Shown here in pieces: positions 60,660 through 64,000 of a stretch of DNA of 64,000 nt; position 1 is the first letter of the stretch, and the number at the start of each line of letters is the position of its first letter. Origin of the DNA: Bacteroides sp. Marseille-P3684 (GTDB taxonomy: Bacteria > Bacteroidota > Bacteroidia > Bacteroidales > Bacteroidaceae); the NCBI RefSeq assembly GCF_900291465.1, contig NZ_LT985808.1:3376670-3440669 (forward strand), in the 5' to 3' direction. Position numbers and translations under genes: made by a program. The notes beneath the pieces are model-generated. The model had not been told where the DNA came from, searched no databases, and worked only from the letters and a program-made list of their open reading frames with translations.

Positions 60660-61253
60660 CTACTTCTTCCACTTCTTCGCCAGGTCTCTCCGCACACGGC
60701 TCAGGGCTTCGGGAGTCATGCCCAGATAGGCTGCAATCTGCACTTGGGAGACACGGAGCATGAGTGAAGGGAAACGACGGGTGAAGTCGAGGTAACGCTC
60801 TTCGGCGGAAGAGCTGAGCAGCTGCGTCACCCGTCCCTGAAGTTCCTGAATCTGACTGTGCAGCAGGTTACTGTTGAAGTTGCGGAAGGCAGGGAACTCT
60901 TCCGACAGACGGTCGATGAGGGGTTGGTCAAGCAGCAGGATGCTGGTCGGTTCGAGCGCCTCCATGAAATAGTCGGACGGACGACCGAAGTGCACGGTCT
61001 CGATGTTGGCGGCAAACCAATATTCAGGAGCGAAAAGGAGGATATGTTCCTTCCCCTTCTCGTCGATGGTGTACTGTTTCAGCAGTCCGTGCTCCACAAA
61101 GAAACTGTGCTTGCACGTCTCGCCTGCCCGCAAGGCAAACTCCCCCTTCTTCAGCTCCATCCGCCGGCAGGTCTGCGTCAGCCGGGCAACGATGGCGGGG
61201 TCGATGTCGATGTTGGATGCCAAGAAAGCATCGAAGGTCTGTAAATCCATCAT
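60660..61253 (-). CDS. Crp/Fnr-family transcriptional regulator
   Basis: The 197-residue protein has an N-terminal cyclic-nucleotide-binding-like beta-roll (KGEFALRAGETCKHSFFVEHGLLKQYTIDEKGKEHILLF; landmark HSFFVEHGLLKQY) and a C-terminal helix-turn-helix (VSQVQIAAYLGMTPEALSRVRRDLAKK). The cysteine cluster of FNR is absent, so an Fe-S oxygen sensor is unlikely. Target genes are unknown; the adjacent pirin gene is a candidate. I set the start at ATG 61253 (MMDLQTFDAFL); ATG 61250 is equally plausible. A promoter at 61329-61359 lies about 76 bp upstream. Confidence 0.92.
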   Translation of the reverse strand: MMDLQTFDAFLASNIDIDPAIVARLTQTCRRMELKKGEFALRAGETCKHSFFVEHGLLKQYTIDEKGKEHILLFAPEYWFAANIETVHFGRPSDYFMEALEPTSILLLDQPLIDRLSEEFPAFRNFNSNLLHSQIQELQGRVTQLLSSSAEERYLDFTRRFPSLMLRVSQVQIAAYLGMTPEALSRVRRDLAKKWKK

Positions 61254-61328
61254 ACACAAAACGGTTGGATGTGGTTTGTAGTTCAGGTTCACTGCACGGT
61301 GGGGCGGCCTGTTGCTCCACACGGCATG

Positions 61329-61359
61329 CAAACATAGGGAATGTCTGTCTATCTGCCAA
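61329..61359 (-). promoter_or_regulatory. Promoter of the Crp/Fnr regulator
   Basis: On the minus strand TTG (61357-61359), a 20-bp spacer and TATGTTTG (61329-61336). The promoter of purL lies 50 bp away, divergent. Confidence 0.6.
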
Positions 61360-61389
61360 GATTACACGCGGAAAAGAGGGAAATCCATA

Positions 61390-61419
61390 TTGCTCACTCA
61401 CAGATTTTGACTACTTTTG
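61390..61419 (+). promoter_or_regulatory. Promoter of purL
   Basis: TTG (61390-61392), a 19-bp spacer and TACTTTTG (61412-61419), 63 bp before the purL ATG. The leader 61427-61482 shows no clear riboswitch. Confidence 0.65.
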
Positions 61420-61482
61420 CGCAGGCTTTCCAAAGCCGGCATACAAACGAGCATAATACACTTATCCATAACTCAAAAGTAT

Positions 61483-64000
61483 ATGATTCTATTTTTCAGA
61501 ACATCCACTAACACAGTGATTGCCACGGAAGCCAACCGTGAATTGAGTGCCGAAGACACGCGGAAGCTCTGTTGGCTCTTTGGCGAAGCCACTGTTGAGA
61601 AAGAAGAGAACCTGACGGGCTATTTCATCGGTCCCCGCAAGGAAATGATTACCCCATGGAGCACCAACGCCGTGGAAATCACCCAGAACATGGGCCTGAC
61701 AGGAATCCTCCGCATTGAAGAGTACTTCCCTGTAAAGGACGAACACGCTGACTATGACCCCATGCTCCAGCGCATGTATCACGGACTGACACAGGACGTG
61801 TTCACCACTAACATCAAGCCCCAACCCATCGTCTATATCGACGACCTCGAAGCGTACAACGAGAAAGAGGGACTGGCACTCTCGCGTGAGGAGATGGATT
61901 ACCTGCTGAAAGTAGAAAAAGACCTGGGACGCAAGCTGACCGACTCGGAGGTCTTCGGCTTTGCACAAATCAACTCCGAACACTGCCGCCACAAAATCTT
62001 CGGCGGAACATTCATCATCGACGGAAAGGAGATGGAGTCATCGCTCTTCCAGATGATCAAGAAGACCACTGCCGAGAATCCCAACAAGATTATTTCCGCC
62101 TACAAGGACAACGTAGCCTTCGCCGAAGGACCGGTCGTGGAGCAATTCGCACCTGCCGACCACTCGACCTCGGACTACTTTGTCATCAAGGATATCAAGA
62201 CCGTCATCTCCCTGAAGGCCGAGACGCACAACTTCCCCACCACGGTGGAACCGTTCAACGGTGCATCGACGGGTACGGGCGGTGAAATCCGCGACCGTAT
62301 GGGTGGCGGCAAGGGTTCCTGGCCCATTGCCGGAACGGCTGTCTACATGACCTCCTATCCGCGTACGGAGGAAGGTCGTGCCTGGGAGAAGCTGCTGCCG
62401 GTGCGCAAATGGCTCTATCAGACACCCGAACAAATCCTCATCAAGGCTTCCAACGGTGCGTCCGACTTCGGCAACAAGTTCGGTCAGCCGCTCATCTGCG
62501 GTTCGGTGCTGACCTTCGAGCATCAGGAGAAGGAGACGTTCTACGGCTACGACAAGGTCATCATGCTTGCCGGTGGTGTGGGCTACGGCACCCAACGCGA
62601 CTGCCTGAAAGGCAAACCCGAAGCCGGCAACAAGGTGGTGGTCATCGGCGGTGACAACTACCGCATCGGTCTGGGTGGCGGCTCCGTGTCGTCGGTAGAC
62701 ACCGGACGTTACTCGTCGGGTATCGAGCTGAACGCCGTGCAGCGTGCCAACGCCGAAATGCAGAAACGTGCCAACAACGTGGTGCGTGCCCTCTGCGAGG
62801 AGGATGTGAACCCCATCGTCTCCATCCACGACCACGGCTCGGCAGGCCACGTGAACTGCCTCTCGGAGCTGGTGGAAGAGTGTGGCGGACTGATTGACAT
62901 GTCGAAGCTCCCCATCGGCGACCATACCCTCTCTGCCAAGGAAATCATTGCCAACGAGAGCCAGGAGCGCATGGGCTTGCTCATCGACGAGAAAGCCATC
63001 GAGCATGTGCAGAAGATTGCCGAGCGCGAGCGTGCCCCGATGTACGTTGTCGGCGAGACGACCGGCGACCATCGCTTCGCCTTCCAGCAGGCTGACGGGG
63101 TACGTCCCTTCGACCTTGCCGTCGACCAGATGTTCGGTTCCTCCCCGAAGACTTATATGGTGGACAACACCGTGGAGCGTCACTATGAGAATGTGACCTA
63201 CGATGCGTCCAAACTCAACGAATACCTGCGCAACGTGCTCCAGCTGGAGGCTGTTGCCTGCAAGGACTGGCTCACCAACAAGGTTGACCGTTCGGTGACC
63301 GGAAAAGTGGCACGCCAGCAATGTCAGGGCGAACTTCAGTTGCCGCTGAGCGACTGTGGTGTGGTAGCCCTCGACTACCGTGGAGAGAAAGGTATCGCCA
63401 CAGCCATCGGCCATGCACCCCAAGCTGCCCTGGCTGACCCTGCTGCCGGTTCTGTCCTGTCGGTTGCCGAAGCACTGACGAACATTGTCTGGGCACCGTT
63501 CGCCGACGGCATGGACAGCATCTCGCTCTCAGCCAACTGGATGTGGCCCTGCCGCTCTCAGGAAGGAGAGGATGCCCGTCTCTATACCGCCGTCAAGGCA
63601 CTCTCGGACTTCTGCTGCGCCCTGCAAATCAACGTACCGACCGGCAAGGACTCGTTGTCCATGACCCAGAAATACCCGAACGGCGATAAGGTCATCAGCC
63701 CGGGAACGGTCATCGTATCCGCCGGCGGTGAAGTGTCCGACGTGAAGAAGGTGGTATCGCCCGTACTGGTGAACGACAGCAAGACGACCCTCTACCACGT
63801 GGACTTCAGCTTCGACAAACTGCGCCTGGGCGGCTCCGCCTTTGCACAGTCACTCTATAAGGTAGGCGACGATGTACCCACTGTACAGAACCCCGAATAC
63901 TTCCGCGATGCCTTCCTCGCCATCCAAGAGCTGGTGAAGAAAGGCCTGATACTTGCCGGCCACGACATCTCTGCCGGAGGTCTCATCACGACCTTGCTGG
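61483..64000 (+). CDS. purL: Phosphoribosylformylglycinamidine synthase (3' truncated)
   Basis: The frame runs off the right edge; about 839 residues are seen of a protein of about 1230. It is the large single-chain FGAR amidotransferase: N-terminal domain (MILFFRTSTNTVIATEANREL; landmark RTSTNTVIATEANR), then the ATP-binding part with GFAQINSEHCRHKIFGGTF, VISLKAETHNFPTTVEPFNGASTGTGGEIRDRMGGGKG (landmark ETHNFPTTVEPFNGA) and GGGSVSSVDTG. A second AIRS-like half with GKDSLSMTQKY and DISAGG follows. The glutaminase domain lies beyond the window. It makes FGAM from FGAR, glutamine and ATP in purine synthesis. The start ATG 61483 is 63 bp after the promoter. Confidence 0.97.
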   Translation, partial: MILFFRTSTNTVIATEANRELSAEDTRKLCWLFGEATVEKEENLTGYFIGPRKEMITPWSTNAVEITQNMGLTGILRIEEYFPVKDEHADYDPMLQRMYHGLTQDVFTTNIKPQPIVYIDDLEAYNEKEGLALSREEMDYLLKVEKDLGRKLTDSEVFGFAQINSEHCRHKIFGGTFIIDGKEMESSLFQMIKKTTAENPNKIISAYKDNVAFAEGPVVEQFAPADHSTSDYFVIKDIKTVISLKAETHNFPTTVEPFNGASTGTGGEIRDRMGGGKGSWPIAGTAVYMTSYPRTEEGRAWEKLLPVRKWLYQTPEQILIKASNGASDFGNKFGQPLICGSVLTFEHQEKETFYGYDKVIMLAGGVGYGTQRDCLKGKPEAGNKVVVIGGDNYRIGLGGGSVSSVDTGRYSSGIELNAVQRANAEMQKRANNVVRALCEEDVNPIVSIHDHGSAGHVNCLSELVEECGGLIDMSKLPIGDHTLSAKEIIANESQERMGLLIDEKAIEHVQKIAERERAPMYVVGETTGDHRFAFQQADGVRPFDLAVDQMFGSSPKTYMVDNTVERHYENVTYDASKLNEYLRNVLQLEAVACKDWLTNKVDRSVTGKVARQQCQGELQLPLSDCGVVALDYRGEKGIATAIGHAPQAALADPAAGSVLSVAEALTNIVWAPFADGMDSISLSANWMWPCRSQEGEDARLYTAVKALSDFCCALQINVPTGKDSLSMTQKYPNGDKVISPGTVIVSAGGEVSDVKKVVSPVLVNDSKTTLYHVDFSFDKLRLGGSAFAQSLYKVGDDVPTVQNPEYFRDAFLAIQELVKKGLILAGHDISAGGLITTLL

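Noticed and set aside
61427-61482. Purine riboswitch before purL
   Set aside because: The leader is only about 56 bp and shows none of the conserved loop motifs.

Overview
The window looks like chromosome from a fairly GC-rich member of the Bacteroidales, most like Bacteroidaceae. The evidence is consistent: promoter -7 boxes of the form TAnnTTTG, a tmRNA tag reading GENNYALAA, an almost complete lack of Shine-Dalgarno motifs, and many families typical of the phylum (DUF4270, DUF4827, DUF4890, DUF4924, DUF3127, NigD-like lipoproteins, an RNA polymerase sigma/beta-barrel pair). I would not name a species from sequence alone.

Layout. 1-4.6 kb: a propionate-forming methylmalonyl-CoA cluster (epimerase end, carboxyltransferase, a lamin-tail/OadG lipoprotein, biotin carrier, Na+-pumping beta subunit). 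4.7-6 kb: panCD on the minus strand. 6.4-10.9 kb: a half-length glycogen-synthase-like protein, a DUF4270 lipoprotein and an S9 peptidase. 11-19.6 kb: DUF3127, then a long plus-strand run of dnaN, a DEDDh exonuclease, coaBC, recN, rlmB, a TPR/trypsin-fold protein and a free-methionine-sulfoxide reductase. 19.6-22.4 kb: an intergenic repeat element followed by a group II intron placed directly behind the terminator of tRNA-Gln. 22.7-26 kb: rsfS-ftsH-cdsA. 26.2-29.8 kb: two coupled UroD/MT2-type methyltransferase-like genes convergent with uxuA. 30-34.2 kb: DUF4890, a conserved hypothetical, a coiled-coil gene, zapA, rny and tmRNA. 34.2-40.4 kb: a heavy-metal RND efflux operon with a His-rich adaptor and a Cys/His-rich small protein. 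40.4-45.9 kb: glmM, DUF4827, nrnA, comEC, rpe. 46-49 kb: a tandem 22-bp palindrome array, then an ECF sigma/barrel pair and a NigD-like gene. 49-57 kb: fmt, ClC channel, Sua5, flavodoxin with DUF2023, prfC, DUF4924, a LysE exporter. 57-59.3 kb: an AT-richer accessory patch with a CoiA-like zinc-ribbon/nuclease-like gene, a frameshifted ATPase remnant and a second copy of the repeat element. 59.4-64 kb: GNAT, pirin, a Crp/Fnr regulator and the start of purL.

Most of the window is housekeeping. The most unusual signal is non-coding: two homologous elements of about 545 bp (19672-20214 and 58684-59229), each carrying a tandem array of 14-bp palindromes at an exact 22-bp period, plus a third array (46012-46165) with a different palindrome but the same 22-bp period. 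The last unit of the first two arrays resembles the unit of the third, so all three seem to be one class of repeat. Other points worth a second look are an A10 run exactly between the two domains of coaBC (a slip in either direction gives a stop at the domain border), a tmRNA promoter embedded in the upstream gene's terminator, and the intron insertion behind a tRNA terminator.
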